A DNA stretch of 64,000 nucleotides from Flavobacterium salilacus subsp. salilacus (GTDB lineage Bacteria; Bacteroidota; Bacteroidia; Flavobacteriales; Flavobacteriaceae): positions 1-64,000 of the forward strand of contig NZ_SKBP01000004.1 in NCBI RefSeq assembly GCF_004634195.1. The letters run 5' to 3'. Position 1 is the first letter of the stretch, and every line of letters starts with the position of its first letter. Made by a program: the position numbers and the translations under genes. Below, piece after piece: positions 42,202 through 52,136 of this stretch. The notes beneath the pieces were generated by a model. It saw nothing but the letters and a program-made list of their open reading frames with translations. It did not search any database and was not told where the DNA came from.

Positions 42202-42963
42202 ATGAAAATTATTTCTTACAATGTAAACGGCATACGCGCTGCATTTACAAAAGGTTTTTTAGACTGGCTGAAACAAGCCGCCCCCGATATTATATGCCTT
42301 CAGGAAACTAAGGCAAACGAAGATCAGGTTGCCGTAAAAGAGATAGAAGCGGCAGGCTACCCCTATCACTACTGGTTTTCGGCACAAAAAAAAGGCTATA
42401 GCGGCGTAGCAATACTCTCTAAACACAAACCGCTTAATGTGGTATATGGCACGGGTATAGACTATATGGATGCCGAAGGGCGCAACCTTAGGCTGGATTT
42501 TGAGGACTTCTCCGTAATGAGCCTTTACCTGCCATCAGGAACAAATATTGACAGATTAGACCACAAGTTCCAATATATGCGCGATTTTTACGATTATATA
42601 AATAACCTAAAGAAAGAAATACCCAATTTGATAATTTGCGGGGACTATAATATATGTCATGAAGCCATAGATATACACGACCCTATACGCAATGCAAAAG
42701 TATCAGGCTTCCTGCCCGAAGAACGTGCCTGGCTCGATTCATTCATCAAAAACGGGTTTATAGACAGCTTTAGGCATTTTAATAAAGAACCGCATAATTA
42801 CAGTTGGTGGAGCTATCGTGCCAATGCCCGGAATAACAACAAAGGGTGGCGTATAGACTATTGTATGGCAACTGAACCAATGCAGGAAAGACTGACAAGA
42901 GCCTTGATATTGCCCGAAGCCAAACACAGCGACCACTGCCCTGTAGTAATTGAATTTGAATAA
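42202..42963 (+). CDS. xth: Exodeoxyribonuclease III (AP endonuclease), 253 aa
   Basis: MKIISYNVNGIRAA start, catalytic LQETKA, GDYNICH, and NARNNNKGWRIDY...SDHCPVVIEF (the His-Asp end). It incises DNA at abasic sites in base excision repair and removes 3' blocking groups. Full length. The OmpA lipoprotein gene follows on the same strand. Confidence 0.96.
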   Translation: MKIISYNVNGIRAAFTKGFLDWLKQAAPDIICLQETKANEDQVAVKEIEAAGYPYHYWFSAQKKGYSGVAILSKHKPLNVVYGTGIDYMDAEGRNLRLDFEDFSVMSLYLPSGTNIDRLDHKFQYMRDFYDYINNLKKEIPNLIICGDYNICHEAIDIHDPIRNAKVSGFLPEERAWLDSFIKNGFIDSFRHFNKEPHNYSWWSYRANARNNNKGWRIDYCMATEPMQERLTRALILPEAKHSDHCPVVIEFE

Positions 42964-42989
42964 CGAACGGATATAAATTGAACAAAAAA

Positions 42990-43952
42990 ATGATGATTAA
43001 AAGAATTTCTGTCGGATTACTTGCTTTAGTACTTACTACCTCATGCGTATCCTCTAAAGTATATAAAGACCTTGAAAATAAATATGCCGACCTGAAAAAG
43101 GAGAACAGGTCGCTGGCTGACGAAAACAGTGCTTTGTCAAAAGACAAAAACCAACTGGACTTGCAGGGGAAAGACCTGCAGGCACAACTGGAAAAAACTA
43201 AAGCGGAACGCGACAAACTGGCTTTCGATTATGCCGCGGCACAGTCGAGCCTTAATACCTTAAAATCGTCTTACAGTGCACTGGAGAAAAACAGTAGTGA
43301 AGCGCTTGACAGCAACATGAAGAAAAATCGTGAGCTACTGGCACAACTTGAGGCTAAAGAGAAAGCACTTGCTGCAGAGCAGGAAAGGCTGAACAAGCTG
43401 AAAAGCGACCTGCAAGACCGCTCGCAACGTGTGGATGAACTGGAGGGTATGATAGCCAACCAGGAAGCCAGCCTGAAACGACTGAAAGAAACCCTGAGCA
43501 AAGCACTAAATAGTTTTGAAGGTAAAGGACTTACCGTAGAACACAAAAACGGAAAAGTATATGTGAGTATGGAAAACAAACTGCTTTTCGGTTCGGGTAG
43601 CTGGACAGTGGGTGCAGAGGGGCGCAGAGCTGTTAGCGAAGTTGCGAAAGTACTTGCTGATAATCCTGATATTGCTGTACTGATAGAAGGACATACTGAT
43701 AATGTGCCTTATAACGGTAACGGACAAATAGCTGATAACTGGGATTTATCTACCAAGCGTGCTACCGCTATTGTAACTATTATTAAAGAAAACAAAGGTG
43801 TTGACCCTAAAAATCTTACAGCAGCAGGACGTGGAGAGTATGCCCCGATAGCCAGTAACGAAACTGCCGAAGGCAAATCGAAAAACAGGAGGATTGAGAT
43901 TATCCTGACTCCGAAACTGGACGAAATTTCTAAAATGCTTAACGAGATATAA
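42990..43952 (+). CDS. OmpA-family lipoprotein with coiled coil, 320 aa
   Basis: I choose the ATG at 42990 (or 42993), giving MIKRISVGLLALVLTTSC: a lipoprotein signal with lipobox Cys. A TTG four codons earlier is possible. Residues 25-170 are a long coiled coil (EKNSSEALDSNMKKNRELLA); the last 120 are an OmpA domain with LIEGHTDNVPYN, NWDLSTKRATAIV and KNRRIEIIL, which binds peptidoglycan. Likely an outer-membrane-to-wall tether. A strong terminator follows. Confidence 0.92.
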   Translation: MMIKRISVGLLALVLTTSCVSSKVYKDLENKYADLKKENRSLADENSALSKDKNQLDLQGKDLQAQLEKTKAERDKLAFDYAAAQSSLNTLKSSYSALEKNSSEALDSNMKKNRELLAQLEAKEKALAAEQERLNKLKSDLQDRSQRVDELEGMIANQEASLKRLKETLSKALNSFEGKGLTVEHKNGKVYVSMENKLLFGSGSWTVGAEGRRAVSEVAKVLADNPDIAVLIEGHTDNVPYNGNGQIADNWDLSTKRATAIVTIIKENKGVDPKNLTAAGRGEYAPIASNETAEGKSKNRRIEIILTPKLDEISKMLNEI

Positions 43953-43979
43953 TAAGTATTCCTATAGATTGTATATACC

Positions 43980-44010
43980 AAAAACCCCTCTGCAATGCAG
44001 AGGGGTTTTT
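43980..44010 (+). terminator. Terminator after the OmpA lipoprotein gene
   Basis: Stem AAAACCCCTCTGC with GCAGAGGGGTTTT, loop AAT, T run following. Confidence 0.9.
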
Positions 44011-44083
44011 ATGTTTTGATGCTGTGCTAATAAAACATTTTTTATTTTTTAGACTCTTCGCTTTATTCGGAATAACAAGCCCA

Positions 44084-45457
44084 TTATTTTACTGACAGTT
44101 TATGGTTATATACCGCATCATTACTGCCTTTAACCTGAAGCAGGTATAACCCTGAAGGCAACCCGCTTACAGTAAATGTGTTATCAGAATCACTAATCTT
44201 GTTTTCTATCAGCAGCTTCCCGCTCATGTCATATACGGTAATGCTTTCAGGCTGTATGCCATTTCCGGCTTGTATGGTAACAACATCATTTGCGGGATTA
44301 GGGTAAACTTTAAATACCGAACCGCTAAAAGTATCTGTGGCAGCAGTACTATCGATTATCTTATATACTTTACCGCTGGCATTGCCTGCTATATATAGTT
44401 CTCCATTATTATCCTTCCCGAAGGTAGCAAAAAAGTTTCCGTCGAAAGCCTCACTCCACGTAACTTCAAGGCTGCTGTTTACCATCCCTATTTTATTGTT
44501 ACAATAATCGGCAAAAAGATACATGCCCTGCAATGCAGGATACATACTGCCTTCATAAACATAACCTCCTGTAACGGAGCACCCAAAAAAATCTTCGCCA
44601 ACATAATGATTATATGTTACTACAGGCCATGTAATTTCTTCGGCAGCAACACATCCGTCTGTGTTAAACTCATCATTCCCTTCATAGCATCTCCAGCCAT
44701 AGTTCAATCCGCCTGTAGCAGCATCCGATTTATTTACTTCTTCTATAATTCCCTGACCAACATCGGCAATCCATATATTGCCATCGGCGTCAAAATTAAA
44801 TTTCCAGGGGTTACGGAATCCGTAAGCCCATATTTCATCGGCTCCGTCAGTCCCTACAAACGGGTTATCGGCAGGTATGCTGTATGGGCTGCCATTATCA
44901 ACATCAATACGTAATATTTTACCAAGCAGCAAATCCAGGTTTTGGGCATGGCTGTTAGGGTCTTCCCACTCACCGCCATCACCTATAGCTATGTATAAAT
45001 AACCCCCGGGACCAAAACGCATACAACCGGAGTTATGAACAGCTCCGGGCTGGTCTATACTAAGTATGGTTTCGGCACTTGTTGCATCTGCCACATCAGG
45101 ATTTGCACTAACGGTATATTTAACGATAGCGTTATCTCCATCCACATCGGTATAGCTTATAAAAAATATTCCGTTTTGGGAATAGTCAGGATGGAAAACC
45201 ATACCCGACAGCCCTTGCTCATTCCCGTCATAAGACACAAGGCTGCTTACATCCAGAAAAGGGTCTTCGTTAACACTGCCATCCGGGTTAAGTATCCGGA
45301 TAAGTCCCTCCTGTTGCACAATAAAAAGACGGCTGTCTCCCGCATTAGCAATTTCGGTAGGTTTCACAAAATCGGCTCCTACTTCTTCAAGTGCAATAGT
45401 TTGGCCCAAAGCGATTGCGCTGCAAAGCAAAGCGCCAGCAAATAGTAATTTTCTCAT
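44084..45457 (-). CDS. PQQ-dependent sugar dehydrogenase-like secreted protein, T9SS tail, 457 aa
   Basis: Start set at MRKLLFAGALLCSAIALGQ (signal peptide), ten codons inside the frame. The GSDH/soluble aldose dehydrogenase propeller shows RLFIVQQEGLIRIL, EQGLSGMVFHPDYSQNGIFF, YLYIAIGDGGEWEDPNSHAQ and EIWAYGFRNPWKFNFD, giving the PQQ- and Ca-binding loops. The C-terminal type A T9SS domain (FKVYPNPANDVVTIQ to SVK) exports it to the surface. The substrate is unknown. It is the downstream of two adjacent paralogues. Confidence 0.9.
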   Translation of the reverse strand: MRKLLFAGALLCSAIALGQTIALEEVGADFVKPTEIANAGDSRLFIVQQEGLIRILNPDGSVNEDPFLDVSSLVSYDGNEQGLSGMVFHPDYSQNGIFFISYTDVDGDNAIVKYTVSANPDVADATSAETILSIDQPGAVHNSGCMRFGPGGYLYIAIGDGGEWEDPNSHAQNLDLLLGKILRIDVDNGSPYSIPADNPFVGTDGADEIWAYGFRNPWKFNFDADGNIWIADVGQGIIEEVNKSDAATGGLNYGWRCYEGNDEFNTDGCVAAEEITWPVVTYNHYVGEDFFGCSVTGGYVYEGSMYPALQGMYLFADYCNNKIGMVNSSLEVTWSEAFDGNFFATFGKDNNGELYIAGNASGKVYKIIDSTAATDTFSGSVFKVYPNPANDVVTIQAGNGIQPESITVYDMSGKLLIENKISDSDNTFTVSGLPSGLYLLQVKGSNDAVYNHKLSVK

Positions 45458-45558
45458 CGCAAATTTATAGATTAAAATTTTTTTCAATATAGAAAAAAAA
45501 CATGACTCACAGTGATTGTAAGAAATATTTGCTGAATATTTTATTATGGAAAAGGCTT

Positions 45559-46926
45559 TTACCGAATTGATAATTTATGGCTGTAAATATTTCCATTACT
45601 GCCTGTAACCTGCAACAAATACAACCCGGAAGGTAACCCTTTTACATCAACAGTATTATCTGCACTATTAATATTGTTTTGCTGTAACAGCTTACCGCTC
45701 ATATCATAAATCGTAACGTTGTTTGCTACTATGTTACTGCCTGCCTTTATCGTTACCAAATCATTGGCAGGGTTAGGGTAAACTGAAAATACAGAATTGG
45801 TAAAACCGGGCACGCTCAACTCGGTATCTACAATACGGTACACATTACCGCTGCCACTGCCGGCAATGTATAGCTCGCCGTTTACATCCTCGCCAAAGGT
45901 GGTAAAAAATTCTCCTTCAAAAGCATCAGTATAAGTTATCTCCATAGCGCTATCCAAAAGCCCTATTTTATTATTACAATAATCAGCAAAAAGATATATG
46001 CCCTGTAACCCCGGATAGGTATCTCCGGTATATGCATAGCCCCCTGTTACAGAGCAGCCATTGGTTTCCGTATGGGTATATTCGGCTACAGGAAAAGTGT
46101 ACATTTCTACAAGCGAGCATCCGTCAGAATTATACTCAGCGCTACCCTCAAAACAACGCCACCCAAAGTTGTACCCCCCTGTTGTTGGGTCAACTTTATT
46201 AATTTCTTCTATTTCGCCCTGCCCTACGTCGGCAATCCACATATCGTTATTTATTTTATTAAAGGAAAACTTCCATGCGTTGCGCAATCCGTATGCCCAT
46301 ACCTCATCAGCCCCGTCAATACCTACAAAGGGGTTATCGGCAGGTATGCCATACGGCGCAGCACCATCCACATCAATGCGCAGCATTGCACCCAGTAGTG
46401 TATTAATGTTTTGCCCGTTGCCGTTAGGGTCGCCACCACTACCGCCATCGCCCATAGAAATATACAGGTAACCATCAGTACCAAAACGAATACAGCCCCC
46501 GTTATGGTTAGAAAAAGGCTGATCTACCGTCATAAGTATCATAGCACTGTCCGCATCGGCAACATTGGTGTCATCCTCGCTTACGGAATAACGCGCTATA
46601 ACGGTAGCGCCTGATGTGTTGGTGTAATTAATATAGAAAAAGCCATTGATGGCATAATCCGGGTGAAAGGCAAGCCCCAACAAACCCCTTTCGCTGCCCG
46701 AAGATATAAGATTATCAACATTCAAAAAGGGCGTCGCGTTAGTTGTACCATCTGCATTCAGCACCTTAATCATTCCGCCCTGTTCTACTACAAAAAGTCG
46801 GTCATCGCCCGCATGTGCTATCTCAGTAGGGGAATTAAACCCCGAAGCAAAAAGTTCCAAATCTATCGTTTGTGCAAACGAAAGACCTGAAAGCATAGTA
46901 AGAATAAATAGTAATTTTGTTTTCAT
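45559..46926 (-). CDS. PQQ-dependent sugar dehydrogenase-like paralogue, T9SS tail, 455 aa
   Basis: Same layout as the gene at 44084 (signal peptide MKTKLLFILTMLSGLSFAQ, RLFVVEQGGMIKVLN, RGLLGLAFHPDYAINGFFY, YLYISMGDGGSGGDPNGNGQ, EVWAYGLRNAWKFSF, T9SS tail FSVYPNPANDLVTIK). The protein resemblance is high across the whole length, so tandem duplication is likely, but the DNA has drifted, unlike the 26-27 kb tail duplicate. Confidence 0.9.
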   Translation of the reverse strand: MKTKLLFILTMLSGLSFAQTIDLELFASGFNSPTEIAHAGDDRLFVVEQGGMIKVLNADGTTNATPFLNVDNLISSGSERGLLGLAFHPDYAINGFFYINYTNTSGATVIARYSVSEDDTNVADADSAMILMTVDQPFSNHNGGCIRFGTDGYLYISMGDGGSGGDPNGNGQNINTLLGAMLRIDVDGAAPYGIPADNPFVGIDGADEVWAYGLRNAWKFSFNKINNDMWIADVGQGEIEEINKVDPTTGGYNFGWRCFEGSAEYNSDGCSLVEMYTFPVAEYTHTETNGCSVTGGYAYTGDTYPGLQGIYLFADYCNNKIGLLDSAMEITYTDAFEGEFFTTFGEDVNGELYIAGSGSGNVYRIVDTELSVPGFTNSVFSVYPNPANDLVTIKAGSNIVANNVTIYDMSGKLLQQNNINSADNTVDVKGLPSGLYLLQVTGSNGNIYSHKLSIR

Positions 46927-47075
46927 AGCGGTTTTATTTGTATGTTACTATGCTAATTTAAGGATAATTAGAAGATTTAACGTTAGTATTATGAAAATTA
47001 TATACAAACAGACTTGCAACAAAAAAACAACCCCTGCTTTCGCAAGGGTCGTTTCGGGTTATTGAGTTAGTTAGA

Positions 47076-48689
47076 TTACAAATTCGCTATTATTTTGTCC
47101 TTGGGATACCTGACTTTATAACTGATACGCACTTTTTTGGTTTCGCCCGGTTTCAGGTTAAGCTCCCACGTGAGTATGCCTGTTTCGGTATTTACTTTTG
47201 CGCCGTCATCTTTCAGCAGTTCCACTTCAATTTCTTTGTCGGTGCTTATGGGGTACTGGTCTTTCAGTATTAGCTCAACAGCTTCTTTTTTATTGTTTCG
47301 CACCGTAATATCATAAGTAAATGTTTGCTCTTTGTAGGACGACAGGAATTTACTACCCGATTTATCGGCTACTTTTTCTCTTTTAATCGAGATTTTTTTA
47401 TCCCTGCCCATACTCAATCGTAAAGTATCGGTCGTTTGGTTCGGGTCTATATAGGTTTTACCAATATACATCCCTTCAAAAATGATATTTGCCTCACCCT
47501 GCAACAGGTTGTACTGCGAATAATCTTTAAGCTCTGCCAAAAGGAAGGCTTCTTTTTCCAGTTTTGGTACGGCATAATGTTTATAGGTAGCCGGCAACTT
47601 GATTTCTTTAAGGGTTACGCTGTGTTTTTTACCATTGCTAAGTATATCATACGGCACATCAATATCAAATGAAACGTTAAGTTGGTTTTCGCTTATTGTG
47701 GTATAATCAGATATTGTAGATTCTTGTACATCTTCGTATGCTTTCCCTTTATTTATACTACTGGCACCTCTTATTGCTATCGTATTCATAACTGCATTAC
47801 TATTATCATACCCTCTATAAATAACTCCAAATCGTAAAAACCATGCCTGTAATAACGGTGCCTGGTTGTTTTGGTTCGGCATACCGCTGGACAGCGTGAG
47901 TTTTGCCTTTTTCCAGTCAATACCCGTTTGCTGTACCACCTGTGCTTTATACAGCATATTTATCGGCTCGCTGATGTTATCGGCTCGCAAGTCGTAAAAC
48001 GGCGACCATGATGCACCTGTGGTTAGGTAGTTTATTTCGAGCGGCACATTGCCTGCCACATCATTCATTACCTGTAGTACGAGCTTCCCTTTCGATGTTT
48101 TTTCTTCTTTGTTAATGTTGGTTTCCAGCCTGCTTCTCAGTTCGCTCAGGGTTACATTCAGCTTGTTGAGTTTGTTATTCAACTCATTTTCAGACAGTGC
48201 AATTTCTTTACGTTTCGCTCTGTAATACTCCACCAGCTTGGTAAGCTCATCCACACTCAGCCCGCTTTGCTGCCCTGCTACCTGCTGATTCCTATCCAAA
48301 ATTTCCAACGACTTTTGCTCGGTATATTTAGCAATGTTTACATTTTGGATTTCTTTTTCTACCAACGTAATACTGTCGCGTACCTTTTTCAATACAGGCG
48401 AGCTTTCGTCAGGTTCAAATTCCGAAATATAATCGCGGGTAAACTGTACTGACAATACCGTGAGGCTTTCGGGCGCGCCAATGCGTACTGTGCTTTCGTT
48501 AACATAGTCGGCAACGTTTTTAATCACTATTTCGGATGTTCCCGAGGGTAGTGTAGCCGATGCCGTTTGGGTTATCTCGGCAGCGTTAAAATATACCGTT
48601 GCTGCTGTTACCTTTGCCGATGTAAATACCGGCTTTTGTGCATAAATGATGCTGCTGAAGAGCAGGCATACAAAAAGTATCTTCTTCAT
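47076..48689 (-). CDS. DUF4139/MuiA-family protein, 537 aa, secreted
   Basis: Signal peptide MKKILFVCLLFSSIIYAQ. N-terminal DUF4140 with ATVYFNAAEITQTASATL, a central coiled coil (LSENELNNKLNKLNVTLSEL), then DUF4139 with LEINYLTTGASWSPFYDLRA, WKKAKLTLSSGMPNQ and KKISIKREKVADKSG. It resembles mucoidy inhibitor A proteins; function unknown. A IAIRGASS stretch looks like a TonB-dependent carrier motif but lies between domains. Stands alone, separated from the GT51 gene. Confidence 0.85.
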   Translation of the reverse strand: MKKILFVCLLFSSIIYAQKPVFTSAKVTAATVYFNAAEITQTASATLPSGTSEIVIKNVADYVNESTVRIGAPESLTVLSVQFTRDYISEFEPDESSPVLKKVRDSITLVEKEIQNVNIAKYTEQKSLEILDRNQQVAGQQSGLSVDELTKLVEYYRAKRKEIALSENELNNKLNKLNVTLSELRSRLETNINKEEKTSKGKLVLQVMNDVAGNVPLEINYLTTGASWSPFYDLRADNISEPINMLYKAQVVQQTGIDWKKAKLTLSSGMPNQNNQAPLLQAWFLRFGVIYRGYDNSNAVMNTIAIRGASSINKGKAYEDVQESTISDYTTISENQLNVSFDIDVPYDILSNGKKHSVTLKEIKLPATYKHYAVPKLEKEAFLLAELKDYSQYNLLQGEANIIFEGMYIGKTYIDPNQTTDTLRLSMGRDKKISIKREKVADKSGSKFLSSYKEQTFTYDITVRNNKKEAVELILKDQYPISTDKEIEVELLKDDGAKVNTETGILTWELNLKPGETKKVRISYKVRYPKDKIIANL

Positions 48690-48756
48690 AATTATCGTGT
48701 TTAATTATAAAGAGCATCATTTTGTAAGAAAGGTTGGGACAGCCCAAAAAAAAAAT

Positions 48757-50748
48757 TTAATATACTTTGGGAATAGTAAATAAAAAATCGTCTATATCTA
48801 TCGAATCGTTCGCTATAGCCATAGTGTCTTTTATTTTTAACCTTGCCCGGGCAGGACCGTTAATATATACCTCTTCCTGTTGCAGCGTATCTTCGGGGGT
48901 TATCAGTTGCCTGCGCAGCATTAAATCTCTAATATAGGTATTATGCCTTTCGGCGTAAGGTTTCAGTTTGCCCTCATCGTTAAACTGCCACATAAAAGAC
49001 TTGGGGCGGGGCACTATACTTGCCAGGAAAAGGCACTCGTCAAGCGTAAGTTCTGCCGGCATTTTTTGAAAATAATACTGCGATGCTTCGCCTATGCCAT
49101 ATACATCGGGTCCCCATTCTATCACGTTGAAATAGACTTCCAACATACGCTCTTTACCGGCAATGCGATTGTTTTCCAATATATATACCAGTAGTATTTC
49201 TTCCAGCTTTCGCGAAAGCGTTTTTTCGCGGGTAAGGAACACATTTTTTACCAACTGCATACTGATGGTACTTGCCCCGCGCGCAAACTTCTTGGTCTGG
49301 ATATTTTTAATTATCGACTGGCGGAATGCCTCTGTAATAAACCCTCTGTGATGAAAAAACGAAGGGTCTTCACTCGTCAGTACCGCTTTTTGCAGGTAGG
49401 GCGATATTTGGTCTAACGGGGTAAAGTTAGGGTTTTCAGGTCCTACCACAATGGGGCGTTGGCGTACTCCCCTGTCAATAGCCATGTAGGTAAACGCTGT
49501 ATTGAGTTTGGCAAGATTAGCTTCGCCATATTTGGTAATTTTCAAACCGTCTTTTTTCAGGTTGCTGTCAAAAACCAACTCTTTTGGCTTGTTCTTGTTA
49601 TACACAAAATCGAGGTCGTAACTAAAGCTGCCTTCCGCTTCCATACCTTCAAAATTACTGAAAAGCCCTTTGGGGAGCGAGGTTATAAAATCCTGTGCCT
49701 GCATTTTGGGTATATGTAGCTGTAACTGATATACAGTATCTTTCTCAATACTGTACTTGGCAAAGGGCGTTAGTTTAACATTGTTAAACTGTACGGATGA
49801 AGTGCTGTCCAGCTCCATAAAATCTGCCCCGAAAAGAAAATGATAATCAAAACGGGCATTGTTTATCACTACATCTTTCCTGGCAATTTTAGGATGGTTT
49901 ACCATAAAATCGTTTATGGCTGCAAAACCATCTATATGCAGTTCATCGCCTTCCATATCAATATTTTGAACATTAACACGGATAGAGTCAAATCCTGATT
50001 TCAGGTTAAAACGTTCACTAATATAGGGCAACTCAATACGCGAAGTATCGTTATTAAAAAATTTGAGGTCGGTTTGCTTGTTGCGTGGGTCAGCCACCCC
50101 CTTTACCTGCCATGACTGTACTTTGTCTTTTTCTGTTACCCCGAATGATGATTCCAGTTGTTTATCGGCAAGGCGCAACGCTGTAAGGTCAATACTTACC
50201 TCGCGCCCCATATCATTAAGGCGCAGCGAAAGGTTTTGCAATGTCATATCGGTAGGCACAAGGTTCAGGGCACGGTTAAGCAAACGATAGGCTTTTTTAG
50301 CATAATTTACCTTTTCTTTTTCTTTCGGCTCTTCGGTTTTTTTCTTTTTTGCAGAGCGTAAAAAAGCATCAAAGTTTTTACCTTTTTTATTACGCACCAG
50401 TTGAATATAGCCATTTTTCATTTCCAGCCTACCCAACTGTATTTTGCCTGTCAGGAGGCGCGATACATTAACATCGGTAGTAAGCGATTGGATATGCAAC
50501 AGTGTATCGGCATCTTTGGGTACAAGTGTAATACCTTGCATAGTTATACCCGAAAAGCCTTTGAAGGAGGCTTGCTTAACTTCAAACTTACTGTTATAAT
50601 CACGTTCTATTTTATGGGCTACTTTGGCAATTGCCTTGTTTAGTAATGCATTTCGGAAAATAAAAAATGCTATAACGCCAAGTACTACAAAAACAGCAAA
50701 TATTTTTACTATTAATAGTACTAATTGTTTCCTGTTTCTTTTTCGCAT
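48757..50748 (-). CDS. Peptidoglycan glycosyltransferase (GT51) with AsmA-like N-terminal part, 663 aa
   Basis: Membrane anchor LVLLIVKIFAVFVVLGVIAF, then about 370 residues of AsmA-like beta domain (ITMQGITLVPKDADTLLHIQ). The GT51 domain is near residues 430-600: AVLTSEDPSFFHHRGF (catalytic Glu), GASTISMQLVKNVFL, RKLEEILLVYILENN, and EVYFNVIEWGPDVYGI. No transpeptidase domain. It polymerises glycan strands like MtgA, but the AsmA fusion is particular to Bacteroidota. Last gene of the minus-strand run panC-panD-flippase-esterase-radA-GT51. Confidence 0.88.
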   Translation of the reverse strand: MRKRNRKQLVLLIVKIFAVFVVLGVIAFFIFRNALLNKAIAKVAHKIERDYNSKFEVKQASFKGFSGITMQGITLVPKDADTLLHIQSLTTDVNVSRLLTGKIQLGRLEMKNGYIQLVRNKKGKNFDAFLRSAKKKKTEEPKEKEKVNYAKKAYRLLNRALNLVPTDMTLQNLSLRLNDMGREVSIDLTALRLADKQLESSFGVTEKDKVQSWQVKGVADPRNKQTDLKFFNNDTSRIELPYISERFNLKSGFDSIRVNVQNIDMEGDELHIDGFAAINDFMVNHPKIARKDVVINNARFDYHFLFGADFMELDSTSSVQFNNVKLTPFAKYSIEKDTVYQLQLHIPKMQAQDFITSLPKGLFSNFEGMEAEGSFSYDLDFVYNKNKPKELVFDSNLKKDGLKITKYGEANLAKLNTAFTYMAIDRGVRQRPIVVGPENPNFTPLDQISPYLQKAVLTSEDPSFFHHRGFITEAFRQSIIKNIQTKKFARGASTISMQLVKNVFLTREKTLSRKLEEILLVYILENNRIAGKERMLEVYFNVIEWGPDVYGIGEASQYYFQKMPAELTLDECLFLASIVPRPKSFMWQFNDEGKLKPYAERHNTYIRDLMLRRQLITPEDTLQQEEVYINGPARARLKIKDTMAIANDSIDIDDFLFTIPKVY

Positions 50749-50766
50749 TATATAAATAATATAAAC

Positions 50767-52131
50767 CTAACCGAAAAGATGCCCCGCAACATCTTCTATT
50801 TTTGCTACGAGCTTTATTTCGATAAGGGTGTCTTTTAATGATATTTTATTATACTTAGAAACAAATATAGTGGAGAAACCCAACTTTTCTGCTTCCAGTA
50901 TGCGCTGTTCTACGCGGTTTACGGGGCGCACCTCGCCCGAAAGCCCTATTTCGCCTGCAAAGCAATAGTCTTTATTTACCGGAATATCCTCGTTAGAAGA
51001 TAGTATGGCAGCTACTACGGCAAGGTCTATAGCGGGGTCGTCAACATTAATACCGCCTGTAATGTTCAGGAAAACGTCTTTTGCGCCAAGCCTGAAACCT
51101 GCTCGTTTTTCCAATACGGCAAGTATCATATTCAGTCGTTTAGCATTATAACCTGTTGCGCTGCGCTGCGGTGTGCCATATACCGCCGAGCTTACCAGTG
51201 CCTGCACTTCTATCATAAGTGGGCGCATCCCCTCCATAGTGGTGGCTATCGCCGTACCGCTCAGTTCTTCTTCTTTATGCGATATGAGTATCTCTGACGG
51301 GTTGGTTACTTCGCGAAGTCCGCTGCCCAGCATTTCGTATATACCCAGTTCGGCAGTAGAGCCAAATCGGTTTTTCAGCGAACGCAATATACGATATACA
51401 TGGTTGCGATCGCCTTCAAACTGCAACACGGTATCAACCATGTGTTCCAGTATTTTGGGCCCGGCTATGCTGCCATCTTTAGTAATATGCCCTATCAGGA
51501 TAACGGGTACATTGCTTTCTTTGGCAAATTTTATCAGTTCGGCAGTGGTTTCGCGAATTTGCGAAATACTCCCCGCCGATGATTCGATATAATCGGTATG
51601 CAAGGTTTGTATGGAGTCGATAATAACCACTTCGGGTGCTATCGCTTCTATTTGCCTGAATATGTTTTGGGTTTTTGTTTCGGTAAGTATAAAGCAGTTA
51701 TCGGCATCTGGGTTTATCCTTTCGGCACGCATTTTTATCTGTTTCTGGCTTTCTTCTCCCGATACGTATAGTGTGCGATAGGGTAACTTTAAAGATATTT
51801 GCAGCAGCAAGGTGCTTTTCCCTATGCCCGGCTCTCCGCCCAACAGGGTGAGCGAACCCGGCACTATACCGCCTCCCAACACTCTGTTCAACTCGGCATC
51901 GCCGGTATCAAGGCGTTGCTCGCTTGCCGTGTCTATATCTTTAATTTTTAAAGGCTTTGATGCTTTTTTTACTTCGGGAGATGTTGTTGCCCTCCACGCA
52001 GGTTTTTCTTCCTTTTGTATTACTTCTTCCACTATGGTATTCCATTCTTTGCAGGCATTGCATTGCCCCTGCCATTTGGAATATTGTGTGCCACAGTTTT
52101 GACAAAAGAAAGACGTTTTTACTTTAGCCAT
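50767..52131 (-). CDS. radA: DNA repair protein RadA, 454 aa
   Basis: C4 zinc finger FFCQNCGTQYSKWQGQCNAC, Walker A LLGGEPGIGKSTLLLQ, the RadA KNRFG motif (LKNRFGSTAELG), and the C-terminal Lon-like domain (INVDDPAIDLAVVAAI). Branch-migration helicase in homologous recombination. Five bases before the esterase-like gene ends, 18 before the GT51 gene, so in the same transcript. Confidence 0.97.
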   Translation of the reverse strand: MAKVKTSFFCQNCGTQYSKWQGQCNACKEWNTIVEEVIQKEEKPAWRATTSPEVKKASKPLKIKDIDTASEQRLDTGDAELNRVLGGGIVPGSLTLLGGEPGIGKSTLLLQISLKLPYRTLYVSGEESQKQIKMRAERINPDADNCFILTETKTQNIFRQIEAIAPEVVIIDSIQTLHTDYIESSAGSISQIRETTAELIKFAKESNVPVILIGHITKDGSIAGPKILEHMVDTVLQFEGDRNHVYRILRSLKNRFGSTAELGIYEMLGSGLREVTNPSEILISHKEEELSGTAIATTMEGMRPLMIEVQALVSSAVYGTPQRSATGYNAKRLNMILAVLEKRAGFRLGAKDVFLNITGGINVDDPAIDLAVVAAILSSNEDIPVNKDYCFAGEIGLSGEVRPVNRVEQRILEAEKLGFSTIFVSKYNKISLKDTLIEIKLVAKIEDVAGHLFG

Positions 52132-52136
52132 CTATA

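Noticed and set aside
46061..46471. Long plus-strand frames opposite the sugar dehydrogenase genes
   Set aside because: Antisense shadows of clear propeller genes with signal peptides and T9SS tails.
47700..47800. IAIRGASS stretch suggesting a TonB-dependent carrier
   Set aside because: Sits between DUF4140/DUF4139 parts of a 537-aa secreted protein; no barrel or plug domain.
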